The notes beneath the pieces are model-generated. The model did not search any database. It saw only the letters and a program-made list of their open reading frames with translations, and had not been told where the DNA came from. A stretch of DNA of 64,000 nucleotides from Galeruca laticollis (Eukaryota; Arthropoda; Insecta; Coleoptera; Chrysomelidae). Numbering within the stretch: the first letter of the stretch is position 1; every line of letters begins with the position of its first letter. The position numbers and the translations under genes are program-made. Of this stretch, positions 34,875 through 44,991 are shown piece after piece. The DNA lies in NCBI GenBank assembly GCA_963921935.1, contig OY998180.1, positions 42,284,811 to 42,348,810 on the forward strand. The letters run 5' to 3'.

Positions 34875-35760
34875 ATGGCAACTCCGCCCGTTAATGTACG
34901 TGATTGGAAGGTGTCTTTTGGAAGCCGCGGAGATCCTGCCTCGTTTATAGAAAGAATCGAAGAAATATGTACAGCAAAGAATGTCCAGAAAGAAAATTTG
35001 CTTCCTGTGTTGCCGGAATTATTGTCAGGTGAACCTCTACATCCGGAGTAGGTACACAACCTGGGACGAATTCGAAGCTGACTTGAGAATTTTCTTTTAT
35101 CCAGTCAACTATGAAGTCGACTTAGAAGCCGAGATAGGAAGACTTCTCCAAAGACGAAATGAATCCGCTGCAACGTACATAACCGACCTACAGACTCTGA
35201 TGAGATGGCATGGGAAGCTAACTCCAGAGCAACAGTTAACATGGCTGTACCGTAACCCTTTACCTGAATACCGACTGCAGAGCCGAAAAGGAGACTTCAA
35301 GGATTTTTTCACGTTCTGTCAAGTGGTAAGGGAGTATGAGCTCCTTAGGAAGAAACTCCAAAATGTATACAACACCAGTGTACCGAGCCGTGGACCAGCC
35401 CGTCCGCAGCCAATAAGTAAACCAAGACACGGACCGTCCCGCAACTCGACGTCTGGTCCATCCAGAGAGCCCATCGCTGGTCCCAGCCTACTGTCACCGA
35501 CCGATACTCCTCGCCCTCCGTCGCCTGATACGACTCATCACCCGTTTGAACCATCTTCCCGTCAACTCACACGTTTCCGTTGTGGTTGTCTGGACACTTC
35601 CGGAATAATTGTCCAAACCCTCCGAAGATATTCTGTTCTCGTTGCCGTAGGGAAGGAGTATTTTCCAGAGACTGTTCCTGCAACAGGCAGGAAAACTAAT
35701 CCGAAGCTGTCCCTAGGAGAGCCCGACACAGCTTCGGAAAATCTTTGCCTCTTATACTGA
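34875..35760 (+). pseudogene. Element B gag
   Basis: Starts at ATG 34,875 (MATPPVNVRDWKVSFG) and runs to a TAG near 35,050. A frame change then leads into the capsid-type segment TTWDEFEADLRIFFYP through AATYITDLQTLMRWHGKL, typical of retrotransposon Gag. A Pro/Ser/Arg-rich linker follows, then remnants of zinc knuckles (RCGC and nearby Cys codons in another frame). The major frame is 34,981-35,760. At least two frame changes. Confidence 0.75.
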
Positions 35761-35773
35761 ACCGCCAAGAGAA

Positions 35774-36176
35774 ATGGACGACCTCCGATCGAACTTAGAC
35801 GTCGACATTGAAAATCACCAGTTTAAAGCATTGTTAGGCACAGGAGCAGCAAAATCATATATTGGTGACCAAGTAGCTAAGACATTTTCCCAAAGAAAGC
35901 GAACTACAGCCCGTCAAGCTACGAAGTCCCATTTGGGTAATGGAAATTTAGTCTCTATCACCGACATTTATGAGCTTAAATGACGTGGCTATGGAGGGTT
36001 TGTTGGAGCATTTCCATGCTCTGATAACCGACATAGTGTTAGGACACGATGTCCTCCGGAAGTATAATTTCCGTTTGGAGTTGGGAACTGGAAATATATA
36101 CATGAATAATGAAATAGTCACGTGTCCGTCATTAGCCAGTCCTATTGGAGAATTGAGGCAGCGAAACCGCCTATGA
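35774..36176 (+). pseudogene. Element B aspartic protease
   Basis: The retropepsin pattern is present but dead: ALLGTGAAKSYI has Gly where the catalytic Asp of DTGA should be, and the second conserved region DIVLGHDVLRKYNF follows in a different frame (35,970-36,176). It is the N-terminal part of pol. Confidence 0.7.
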
Positions 36177-36199
36177 ATGAAATCGATGCGGCTCTTCCG

Positions 36200-36745
36200 A
36201 TAATATGCTGTTCTAGAAATAAATCTGTTTCCAAAGTCTCTGCGTCCTCCCTGGAGTTGTTAGGGGTTGACAAAGAGCAATCCATTTCTGAAGTCTCTGC
36301 GTCTTCCTTGGTGTTATGGGTTGACAAGGAGCAATCCGTTTCTGAAGTTTCTGCGTCTTCCCTGTTGTTAGGGCATGATAAGAAGCAATCCGTTTATGAA
36401 GTCTCTGCGTCTTACCTGGTGTTAGGGGTTGACAAGGAGCAATGTGTTTCTGAAGTATCTGCGACTTCCCTGGTGTTAGGGGTTGGCAAGGAACAATCTG
36501 GTTTTGAAGTCTCTGCGTCTTCCCTGGTGTTTGGGGTTGGCAATGAGCAATCTGGATTTGAAGTCTCTGCGTCTTCCCTGGTGTTAGGGGTTGACAAGGA
36601 GCAATCCGTTTCTGAAGTCTCTGCGTCTTTACTGGTGTTAGGGGTTGACAAGGAGCAATCTGTTCATGGAGTATATGTGTCCTCCCTGATGTTAGAGGTT
36701 GACAATGAGCAATCTGTTTCCGAAGTCTGTGCGTCCTCCCTGAGT
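36200..36745 (+). repeat. 54-bp in-frame coding minisatellite
   Basis: About ten copies of a 54-bp unit encode the 18-residue repeat VDKEQSVSEVSASSLVLG in one continuous frame (36,122-36,787). Unit starts are seen at 36,269, 36,323 and 36,377. It lies between the protease and RT of element B. One more copy (DKEQSKTEV) continues at 40,813 on the far side of element C, so C landed inside this repeat. Function unknown; units differ by several substitutions but keep the frame. Confidence 0.85.
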
Positions 36746-36746
36746 A

Positions 36747-36946
36747 GCCACTACATGGCGATCCTGCGAACGAAATGGAAATGGTAGTGATAATGGAAAA
36801 ATTAATAGTATAATAGTAATCGCCACTACATGGCGATCCTGCGAAGTAAATGGTAATGATTGGTGAAATGGAAATGGTAATTGTATAATGGAAATGGTAA
36901 AATTAATTGTATAATAGTTATCGCCACTACATGGCGATCCTGCAAA
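36747..36946 (+). repeat. LTR-end/primer-site block repeated three times
   Basis: GCCACTACATGGCGATCCTG, the LTR end joined to the primer-site region, begins at 36,747, 36,822 and 36,923. AT-rich tracts of ATGG repeats separate the copies. This looks like tandem duplication of the LTR-primer junction; an ATGG/AATGGT-rich tract continues to about 37,100. Confidence 0.8.
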
Positions 36947-37136
36947 TTAAATGGAAATGGTAGTGATAATGGAAAAATAATGGTAATATGGTAATGGAAA
37001 AATGGATAGTGAAATGTATATTAATGGTAAATGGTAATAGTAAAATAGTAATCCTCCAGAACAAATGGTTATGGTAAATTATCCTGTAAGTAAATGATAA
37101 GTTATGGTACAATTGATGTTATAAGGATAGAACTAT

Positions 37137-37412
37137 ATGGTTTTCTACTTAAATTTGGGACTTTGGAGAAAACAAACAATGGGAGGTTCATCAACCCAAC
37201 AGGAAGCAAAAGAAACAGGAATTGTCAATAACACTTCCATGGTACAGCAAGATAATGTTGCGATGCACATCATGGTATTACTATACATTATAACAATAGC
37301 TTTTATCTGCAAATTCGTTTGGTCAGTATGGAAAACACACCGAAGAGCGTTGAAAAGAGATATCAACAGAAGCAATGCAATAAAGCAGGCAACAGGAACT
37401 CTCACCGTATAA
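37137..37412 (+). CDS. Small single-span membrane protein of element C
   Basis: 91 residues from ATG 37,137. A clear hydrophobic segment (MHIMVLLYIITIAFICKFVW, about residues 44-63) is followed by a basic stretch (KTHRRALKRD), the layout of a type I/III membrane protein with a positive cytoplasmic side. It is open, sits just upstream of gag and has no name I recognise. It could be a short accessory frame of this gypsy lineage or chance, but hydropathy and context favour a real frame. Confidence 0.45.
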   Translation: MVFYLNLGLWRKQTMGGSSTQQEAKETGIVNNTSMVQQDNVAMHIMVLLYIITIAFICKFVWSVWKTHRRALKRDINRSNAIKQATGTLTV

Positions 37413-37464
37413 ATAATTTGTAAGTACACATGCATTCTATTCTTATGAACAAAGTTTTTTTTAA

Positions 37465-38100
37465 ATGTCAATAACGTGGGAAGATTTTGAGAATAAATTA
37501 CGATTGATTGCAGAAGAAGTTAATAAACAGGGAAAAAGGGTTTTGAAGAAGGAAACTCCTAAAAATCCTGATAAACATATAGAAGTAATTAGTAGCATAG
37601 TAGGTCTTTACAATAATTTTACTAGGTTAATAGCCAAAAATTGGAAAAATTTAAGTTCAATACAACAAGAGACTTGTAAAAGTTATTCAAGTAGGATTAG
37701 GGATAAAGCTGAAAGGGCATTTCAAGCGTTAAATTGTATTATAGACATACCTACCTCTATATTTGAGGAAATTAATACGGTTGTATTACAAGCAATAAGC
37801 AAACAGTTGAAAATGGCGACAAGTATGAACGATTTTTTTAATTTTGCGAGTAAAGTTTTACCGAATGAGTTTAACGGCGAAGCAAGTAAACTACAGTCAT
37901 TCTTAGACTCATTGGATTTACTACAGACAAACACGAATGGTAATGAGGAAAATGCTATCCTATTGATAAAGACGAGGAAAAGCTAGAAGTTTAATCACAA
38001 CGGAAAACTCCATTGCAGACATCAAAGATAAACTTAAAGCAGGGATAAGAGGAGACAATCCAAGCCTTCTCCTAGCGAAACTTGGTATAAAAGAAGACAA
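37465..38100 (+). pseudogene. Element C gag
   Basis: The 173-residue frame 37,465-37,986 contains the capsid-type pattern KVLPNEFNGEASKLQSFLDS and NEENAILLIKTR. A frame change at about 37,980 leads on to GKARSLITTENS, the expected Gag continuation. It runs into the LINE-like segment near 38,100. Confidence 0.65.
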
Positions 38101-38610
38101 CGAAGAGGATGAGGAATAACTAGAAAACAAATTAGAAGATCTAATGAACAAGGTTAATAACACAGTAGATGTTAAAACAGATATTTTGAAATGTAAAAGA
38201 TTAGGAAACAAAACCAGTAACTAAAATAGACCAGTATTAATAATGATGAAAGATGTTAATAAGAAAGTAGAAACTTTGGAACGAACAAATAAATTAAAAG
38301 GAACAAAGATATACATTGATGAAGATTATCCAAAAGATATATTGGAACAGAGAAAACAATTAATAAGATACATGAAACAGGCGAGAGAAAGTGGAGCTAA
38401 AGCTAAGATAATTGATAATACATTATTAATCAATGATAACGTATATAGTCTAAAAGAGCTAGCAGAAAAGAAGAATAACTTAGAAATACATACAGAATGG
38501 AATAAAGCAACATATAAGGAAAATAACAAAACTGATCCGAAAATTTTCGATAAAATTTTCAGCGATAGAAGATTTAATCAATTAAGAGGTAAATACATTG
38601 TCTAGGAAAA
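38101..38610 (+). pseudogene. LINE ORF1-like segment inside element C
   Basis: Two short frames and the 120-residue frame 38,243-38,605 give a coiled-coil/RRM-like stretch (NKLKGTKIYIDEDYPKDI, then RKQLIRYMKQARESGAKAK) typical of the region upstream of endonuclease-RT in insect RTE-type LINEs. It ends at QLRGKYIV and stop; gypsy RNase H sequence resumes within about 20 bp. It occupies the place of protease, RT and most of RNase H. Confidence 0.55.
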
Positions 38611-38617
38611 ATTTGAA

Positions 38618-40213
38618 ATTTGATCGATTGGGAAGAATAAGATTTTGAAATACAGTATGTTAAAGGTATAGCGAATTACGCGGACAGTATATCGAGAATA
38701 TCCATTGAAGAACTTAAGGATTTATACATAAATAATTCACATGTCTTGGCAATCACAAGAGCACAAACGCAAAAAGAAAACGTACAAACAGCAAAGGATC
38801 AAAGGAATAAAATGGAAACAAAAGAAGTAAGAATACAAAAACCTGCAGTAGTAAAAGTTTTAAATAACCTTGAGGCACATAAATTACCAATTTTACACTT
38901 TGAAAATAACCGTATCTCACTTAGGATGAGCATCCGGATCAAAAACAAATTGAAATTTAGTGAAGCCTTAAATACCGGTTTACACAACTTCGACCTAGGA
39001 CGAACGTTGGAAAAGCTTGAAGAGCTATCGGTAAGAAATGAAGTAAAAAGAATGAAAATATATACAAATGATGATATATTTAAAAAGTGCACAGTAGAAG
39101 AATTTATAGAAATAGGAAATCAAAGGTTAAAAAGTATTCATGTATGCGACGTACCAAAAACGGTACAGCAGAAAGAAGAGATCCAAAAGATATTAGAAAG
39201 ATACCACAATGATCCAATGTTTGGGGGACATGTAGGAAATAATAGGTTATTAAAGAAACTAAGAGCAAATTTCAAGTGGAAAAACATGGAGAAAGACGTA
39301 AGAAAATACGTAAAAAATTGTCATAAATGTCAAGTGAATAAGGCAAAGCCCAGTCACAAAGAAAAATTTGTCATAACAGATACATCCATAAAACCGTTTG
39401 ATATTATTTACATAGACACAATAGGTCCGTTTGTAGAGAGTAACAACGGAAATCGTTATTGCATTACGATATTATGCGAATTAACTAAGTACGCAGTTAT
39501 GATACCAGTTCAGAATAAAGAAGCACACACAATAGCAAAAGCAATTTTCGTCAACTTTATACCAAATTACGGATTGATGAAAGAAAGATCAAGGGACGGA
39601 ATATAAGAACGAAATAATGAAGAATTTAGCAGAACTATTAAATATAAAACATAATTTTTCAACAGCATACCACCACGAAACAATAGGCAGTTGCGAAAGA
39701 TTACATAGGACATTTAACGAATATATAAGAAATTTTATCAAAGATTCTAGGGATAATTGGTGTGAGTTTGTAAGAATGTTCGCATATTGTTATAATACAA
39801 CACCAAATACGTATCACGGATACACTCCTTTTGAGTTATTATATGGGAGAAAACCCAATTTGCCAGAATTTTTAAACGGAAAAATTGAACCGTGTTACAA
39901 TCTTGAAAAATATGATAATGAATTGAGATATAAATTATAATACGCTAATGAAAGGGCCAGACAGTTTTTAATAAATAATAAATTAAGTAGAGTTAATAAT
40001 AGCGAAAATGTTTCTTCACCCGTAAATTTTAAAATAGGGGAATTAGTTATTCTAAAAAATGAAGCAAGAAACAAATTTGATTCACATTATCTAGGTCCGT
40101 TTAAAACAACGGGAGTCAAGGGGGTAAATTGTGAGATTACATCTCCAGACAAAAAACAACAGACTGTTCATAAGAATCGATTGTTTGTATACAAAGAGCG
40201 GAAACAATTGTAA
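38618..40213 (+). pseudogene. Element C RNase H end and integrase
   Basis: Begins in the RNase H C-terminus (FEIQYVKGIANYADSISRI). The integrase H2C2 site follows (HNDPMFGGHVGNNRLLKKL and CHKCQ), then catalytic D in DIIYIDTIGPF, D in DQGTEYKN and E in GSCERLHRT. A frame change at about 39,580 separates the first Asp part (38,746-39,606) from the rest (39,617-39,940). A TAA at 39,938 is followed in frame by the C-terminal DNA-binding part (GELVILKNEA, FDSHYLGPFKT) to a stop at 40,211. Confidence 0.8.
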
Positions 40214-40351
40214 ATAAGTGAAGTGTGTTGATAAACGAACAAGTAGTGTTTAGTAAACAAAGACAAAACAAAAACATTCATAAAAACAGTTTTAGGTATA
40301 AGTGTTATCGAAAAATTAAAATGATAATTTTTCTCTTCCAAGAGGGGATGA

Positions 40352-40812
40352 TGTAGTGATCCCTTAAAAGACATTAAAGACAAAAGGACACTAACTTAGA
40401 AATAATAATAATATTTAATTTAATATTAATTATAGTATTTAAGGAGCATCGGCCGGCCATAGTCAATGTCATTTACCAAGGAAAGATTGTTTTTGTTATT
40501 TTATAAACAGACATGTATAGTTTACAGACCGAGGTCGGATGTGTAGAAAAACACAACTATGTTTCCTATATAATGGGTGTGAACGAACCAGGATGATATT
40601 ATGATTGTTATTAATACTTTGAATAAGTCGTTTTGATATTTATAGTAGTGTATTTTTAAATGTATTAAACTTGAACCCAGTGATTTTATAAATGGGTTAT
40701 TGTTTATTCTGTTCCCGAACACAGGTTGCTGGGTAAGTGGTTTCCTCCATAATAATATGCCTTTATGGTAACCGTCGAGTATACGAGGGACCCTTACTAA
40801 GTAACCACTACA
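40352..40812 (+). repeat. Element C 3' LTR
   Basis: 461 bp from TGTAGTGATCCC to ACCACTACA, with matching inverted ends TGTAGTG/CACTACA and a polypurine tract immediately before it. Sequence after it (TTTGACAAGGAGCAATC) is the element B minisatellite. Confidence 0.85.
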
Positions 40813-41029
40813 GTTTGACAAGGAGCAATCTAAAACCGAAGTCTATTCGTTATCTCTTGTAGACGTGAGAGATAATAAATAAAATAATAAATTTGGAAAA
40901 TCTACGTTATCCCCGGAGTATTTAGGAGATAACACCAATTATGGTCATATAGGATGTTCGGTAGAAACAATCACTCCTAGTGAAGCAATAAACTTGACTA
41001 AAAATCGCAAAGAGAAGTTAAATATTTTT

Positions 41030-42785
41030 TTGAACCACGAAATCCCGAGAAAATTCAAGATCCAACTACGCTCGAGCACGAAATCCGTCTGCTACAGCCC
41101 AGGCCGATCAAACAGAGATACCGACCCCAAAATCCAAAAATTCAGGAGGTGTGTAATACCAAGATAGACGCGATGCTAGCTGAGGGGGTGATAGAACCTT
41201 CTACCAGTCCGTGGAGCTCTCCGATTGTGATTGTGAAGAAGAAGGATGGAAAGGACCGTTTCTGTACGGACTTCCGCAAAGTTGACGAGGTAACAATGAG
41301 GGATGCATACTCGCTTCTATGTATCAATGCTATACTGGATAAACTGCGAAATGCCAAATATATTTCCAGGTATAGGAGGTTTGTGCCATCGTTTTCAGAA
41401 AAGGTGGCTTCGTTAACGAAATTACTCCGTAAGTCCCAGCGATGGAAGTGGGCCGAAGAACAAGGAGCGGCCTTAGATAATATTAAATACTGTCTGTCAG
41501 AAGTACTCGTTTTAAGTTGTTCTGATCTTTCCGTTCCGTTCACCCTACAGACCGACGCCTCCGATTATGGTTTGTGAATCGCTCTTACCAAACAGAAGGA
41601 TGGCCATGTGCATGTGGTAGCATATGCAAGTCGCACGCTGTGTCCTGCCGAGAAGAATTATTCCGTCACTGAAAAATAATGCCTTGCCATTGTTTGGGGG
41701 ATTGAAATGATGCGTCCTTATCTAAAGGGCTACCATTTCACGATTGTTACCGATCATCAATTTCTGCATACCATAACTAGTCCGTCTGGACGTTTAGCTC
41801 GATGGAGTATATTCCTGCAGCAGTATGATTTCGAGATACAGTACCGTAAAAGTGCTCTAAATCGCGTGGCTGACGCTTTGTCCAGAAATCCGCTACCAAT
41901 GACTGCCGAGACCAACTCACCATCTATACTCTGTCTGACCAATGTAACCGCCGAATGTTCGTTGTACCTAATTAAGAATGAAGAGGTCCTGAAGGATCCA
42001 GAGAAGTTTCCAGATTACTGTATTCGAGAGTGTGCCGAGTGTGCCGTCATTTCCGGGATATAAATGACTTCAGAGAGCCAGAGTTATCTGATTCCTGGAA
42101 GCAAAGCCACAGAGAATCCGTATTCTGGAACAGAACCATGATGCTGCAAATGCTAGACATTTGTGAACCGATAAGAATATCACTCGTATTGCCAGATCGT
42201 ACTATTGGTCTGGAATGTTTCGAGAGATCACCAAATACGTGAGGAGATGTCTACAATGTCAAAAATATAAACCGTTACAACAAATCGACGACCGTGGGAA
42301 ACCGTTAGCTCCGATATTATTGGACCGTTACCACGAAGTAAAAAGGGAAACTGTTATGCTGTAATGTTTCAAGATATATTTACAAAATGGGTCTAGTGCA
42401 AGCCGTTAAGAAATGCTACAGCTAGCAGCATCAGAACCGCCTTCTACGATGAAGTTTTGACAATATTTGGATGTCCCGTACCGTACTGGCTGATAATGGC
42501 ACGCAATACGAGAGCAAACTGTTTAAGGAGCTGTTGAAAGAATTAGGAATCCGTCACCTTTTTACGCCGCCGTATACACCGCAAGCCAATCCAGTGGAAC
42601 GAACCAATCGAACGTTGAAGACAATGATTGCGCAATTATGTGAAAAGGATCATCGAGATTTGGATATCAGATTAGCAGACCTCAAATTTGTGATAAATAA
42701 GGCAAAACATGATTCTACGGGATTCTCCCCTCCATTTTTAAATTTTGGAAGATATCCCAAAGTACAGAAATCCTTCCGGAAATAA
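41030..42785 (+). pseudogene. Element B RT, RNase H and integrase
   Basis: RT fingers are present (EGVIEPSTSPWSSPIVIVKK, then TDFRKVDEVT), but after ILDKLRNAKYIS at about 41,370 the frame jumps straight to the thumb/connection segment RYRRFVPSF. The palm with its catalytic Asp pair is deleted in frame. RNase H follows (TLQTDASDYGL, TDHQFLHTI, DALSRNPLP) with two stops. Integrase shows YYWSGMFREI plus CLQCQ, SDIIGPLPRS, LADNGTQYES and NPVERTNRT across several frames. Confidence 0.85.
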
Positions 42786-43013
42786 GCTGAAGCTGCTCCC
42801 GAAGAGACTCTGTAGGAAGACACTGGATCAGAAGATCCCGCCGAAGATACTTTTTGGTTCCGGTATTATTTAGTTTAAAAGATTTAAAACATGTAACCTG
42901 TTACTTCCTCCTTCACTTTACTTTAATTTTAAATATTGTAAGGTAATGAATTAAATTTTACCTGGCAAAACAATTTAATCACAAGTCTGTTTATTTATAA
43001 TATTTGGGCCGTC

Positions 43014-43015
<2 letters not shown>
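42786..43015 (+). other. 3' tail of element B
   Basis: Non-coding. TGTAACC (42,893) to ATCACA (about 42,980) could be a diverged LTR copy; the match to the 5' side is too weak to be sure. It then runs into a (TA)n tract. Confidence 0.35.

Positions 43016-43064
<49 letters not shown>
43016..43064. repeat. (TA)n tract
   Basis: About 24 uninterrupted TA units, flanking the Penelope-like element on its left side. The Ile/Tyr frame across it is meaningless. Confidence 0.95.
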
Positions 43065-43067
<3 letters not shown>

Positions 43068-43188
43068 AATTGTTTTCAATTTTCTTGGACCAAAGTTTAA
43101 TATGTATTTGTGTACATTTTCTTGGGATTCGGCCTTTAGTAATATTTAAAATAGACTCTGAGACATCGTGTATACTTAATTTATTTTA

Positions 43189-43222
43189 ACGTTTCGGCTG
43201 CAATCCAAGCCTTTATCAAAAA
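43189..43222 (-). other. Hammerhead-like motif in left terminal repeat
   Basis: Minus strand: TTTGATAAAGGCT, loop, AGCCGAAACG. It has a 4-bp stem II (GGCT/AGCC) and a GAAAC core; the first core strand is UUGAUAA instead of CUGAUGA. Confidence 0.4.
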
Positions 43223-43666
43223 CTACAAAAAGTGTATAATACAATAAAATTTTCAAGTCTATGCCTCACTCACATTAACAAAACAATCAATTGTGTATAG
43301 TACTCACATATTTAGAACAGTAATTTTCTCCATTGGAACGTCACAATCGTTAAAAACAGCCATTCCCACATAATATTTGAAAACTTTCTAATTATAGCCG
43401 AACAATTATCAAGCAATACATTAGAATACGTACATACATCAACTGTGATTACTAGTTAGTTGCTAAATTTTTTTTATTCCATATTTATTATTTTTATTTT
43501 CATTTTACGAGGGCGTTTCTAAACATTGTTTATATCGTGCTAGGTGTGGACAGAGTATGGTGTGTTGTCTACTGTTATTTAAATTATGTTTACTTATTCT
43601 ATTAGTATTATTGTATCAAATTGTAATATATCTTACCCAAATTATTTGTTTCCATCATATGATTAG

Positions 43667-44152
43667 TTAATGCTGTTTTATTTTTTTGTCATACTTATGG
43701 CTATTTAGCCTGTTTTTTAAATATTGACTCGTTTGTCCTATATACACCTTATTACAATCCTTACACGGAATTTCATACGCAACATGACTTTTTTTATCTT
43801 TAGGTGTTTTTGTTTTTAAAGTTCTGTAACTCTTGTTGATTAAGTTGTGACCTTTATAACTAATTTGAATTTTTTCTTGTTTAAAAACATTTTTAATTTT
43901 CTCTGTTAAATTAGGTATATATGGTAATGTTAAGAAATTAACGTGTTGTTGTTTAGATACCGATTGGTTAGCTGTTGAGTTGTGGAATTTATTAATTCTT
44001 TTCTTAAAAATAGAGTTTATCAATTGTTCGGGATAACAGTTTTTACGCAATGCCTGTTTAGCCTTTTGTATAGCTTCTTGTTGGTATTCCGGAGCAGACA
44101 AAGCGATCGCTCTGTCAGCTAAACCAATAATCACCGATTTTTTTTTAGACAT
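43667..44152 (-). pseudogene. Penelope-type GIY-YIG endonuclease domain, 5'-truncated
   Basis: 161 residues. The C-terminal third is the Penelope GIY-YIG endonuclease: HVAYEIPCKDCNKVYIGQTS with the paired cysteines, YIG motif and the Arg/His helix KNRLNSHKYDK. The N-terminal part is the linker seen between RT and endonuclease. The RT itself is missing, so the element cannot copy itself. The start used is simply the end of the open frame. Confidence 0.8.
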
Positions 44153-44223
44153 AGTATGGTGAGAAAGAAAATTAAGATATCTACCTGACCTGAAAATTTT
44201 ATTGTATTATACACTTTTTGTAG

Positions 44224-44259
44224 TTTTTGATAAAGGCTTGGATTGCAGCCGAAACGTTA
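44224..44259 (+). other. Hammerhead-like motif in right terminal repeat
   Basis: Plus-strand copy of the motif in the left repeat (TTTGATAAAGGCT ... AGCCGAAACG), in the opposite orientation because the repeats are inverted. Confidence 0.4.
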
Positions 44260-44334
44260 AAATAAATTGAGTATACACGATGTCTCAGAGTCTATTTTAA
44301 ATATTACTAAGGACCGAATCCCAAGAAAATGTAC

Positions 44335-44340
<6 letters not shown>

Positions 44341-44380
<40 letters not shown>
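44341..44380. repeat. (TA)n tract
   Basis: About 19 TA units directly after the right terminal repeat; with 43,016-43,064 it suggests insertion into a TA microsatellite. Confidence 0.95.
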
Positions 44381-44381
<1 letters not shown>

Positions 44382-44426
44382 AAGAAAATGAGTATTAGTC
44401 GGCTGACTAAATTAAGGGAATCAAAA

Positions 44427-44660
44427 TTCTTCATCAGGAACTCTACAATAAATTATTGAATGTCAATACAAATAACAAGAATTGAAAATTATTACTTACG
44501 AAAGTGAGGTTAAATATGTTTGATGCGATTAAAATAGAGTCATATGTGTACATTTTAATCGCATCAAACATATTTAACCTCACTTTCGTAAGTAATAATT
44601 TTCAATTCTTGTTATTTGTATTGACATTCAATAATTTATTGTAGAGTTTCTGATGAAGAG
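44427..44660. repeat. 109-bp inverted repeat with 16-bp spacer
   Basis: Arms 44,427-44,535 and 44,552-44,660 are reverse complements with about one mismatch. The spacer is AGAGTCATATGTGTAC. Each arm carries a CTGATGA at its outer end. Probably two head-to-head fragments of a Penelope-type terminal repeat, with the complete motif only at the right. Confidence 0.85.
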
Positions 44661-44690
44661 TCAAAAAAGTCTCGAAAGCTTGAACAGAAT
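44650..44690 (+). other. Hammerhead-like motif
   Basis: CTGATGA, one A, a GAG-UC ... GU-CUC stem and CGAAAGCTTGAA. This has the canonical CUGAUGA and GAAA strands. The other arm of the inverted repeat has CTGATGA but diverges before the stem closes. Confidence 0.4.
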
Positions 44691-44710
44691 AAGCTTCCAT
44701 TTTGTAAGCC

Positions 44711-44991
44711 ATTATCAAGAGGGGGGTTAGGTTATTCATTCATTAATCTAGGAAGTAATCCGATTCCGTAGTCTCAATCTGCCTACTCTTCGCAACGAAT
44801 CATCCCCTTCAGCTAATTCCAAGGCCTCAATCTGCCTACTCCTTGGAATTTCACCGAAAAATGACACAACAATAAAATAAATAAAATAATAATAAAAAAA
44901 ATGCTTACCAGTTAAATCACCGTAAAACACTACGGAATCTGATCACTTCCTAGATTAATCAACGAATAACCTAACCCCCCCTCTTGATAAT
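44711..44991. mobile_element. MITE, 281 bp
   Basis: About 62-bp imperfect terminal inverted repeats begin ATTATCAAGAGGGG and run to TTCCGTAGT; the right copy is at 44,929-44,991. There is no coding capacity. Inside, a CTCAATCTGCCTACTC sentence is repeated twice, the second within a TCCAAGG/CCTTGGA hairpin. No clear target duplication, so the superfamily is open. Confidence 0.8.

Larger units (their letters stand above)
36741..40812 (+). mobile_element. Gypsy element C, 5' LTR-less and chimeric
   Basis: Nested in element B. A complete 3' LTR (40,352-40,812) is preceded by a polypurine tract AAGAGGGGATGA. At the 5' side only about the last 13 bp of the LTR (AGTAGCCACTACA) remain before the primer-site region. 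Coding order: small membrane protein, gag, a LINE ORF1-like segment where RT should be, RNase H end, integrase. Confidence 0.8.
33216..42980 (+). mobile_element. Decayed Ty3/gypsy element B, interrupted by element C
   Basis: Plus-strand gypsy element with a tRNA-Lys-type primer site (33,833), gag (34,875), protease (35,774), an 18-residue coding minisatellite (36,200), then after a 4-kb nested element, RT, RNase H and integrase (41,030-42,785). All coding parts are broken and the RT palm is deleted. No env was found. Confidence 0.8.
43065..44340 (-). mobile_element. Mini Penelope-like element with inverted terminal repeats
   Basis: 153-bp terminal repeats at 43,106-43,258 and 44,188-44,340 are near-identical reverse complements. 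(TA)n tracts lie on both sides. The interior has only the C-terminal GIY-YIG part of a Penelope-type protein; the reverse transcriptase is absent. Inverted pLTRs and (TA)n targets are known features of Penelope-like elements. Confidence 0.85.

Noticed and set aside
36122..36787. Stand-alone repetitive secreted or surface protein
   Set aside because: The repeat sits between the protease and RT of a gypsy element and continues beyond the nested element, so it is part of that polyprotein and not a separate gene.
43004..43189. Ile-Tyr repeat protein
   Set aside because: Translation of a (TA)n microsatellite.
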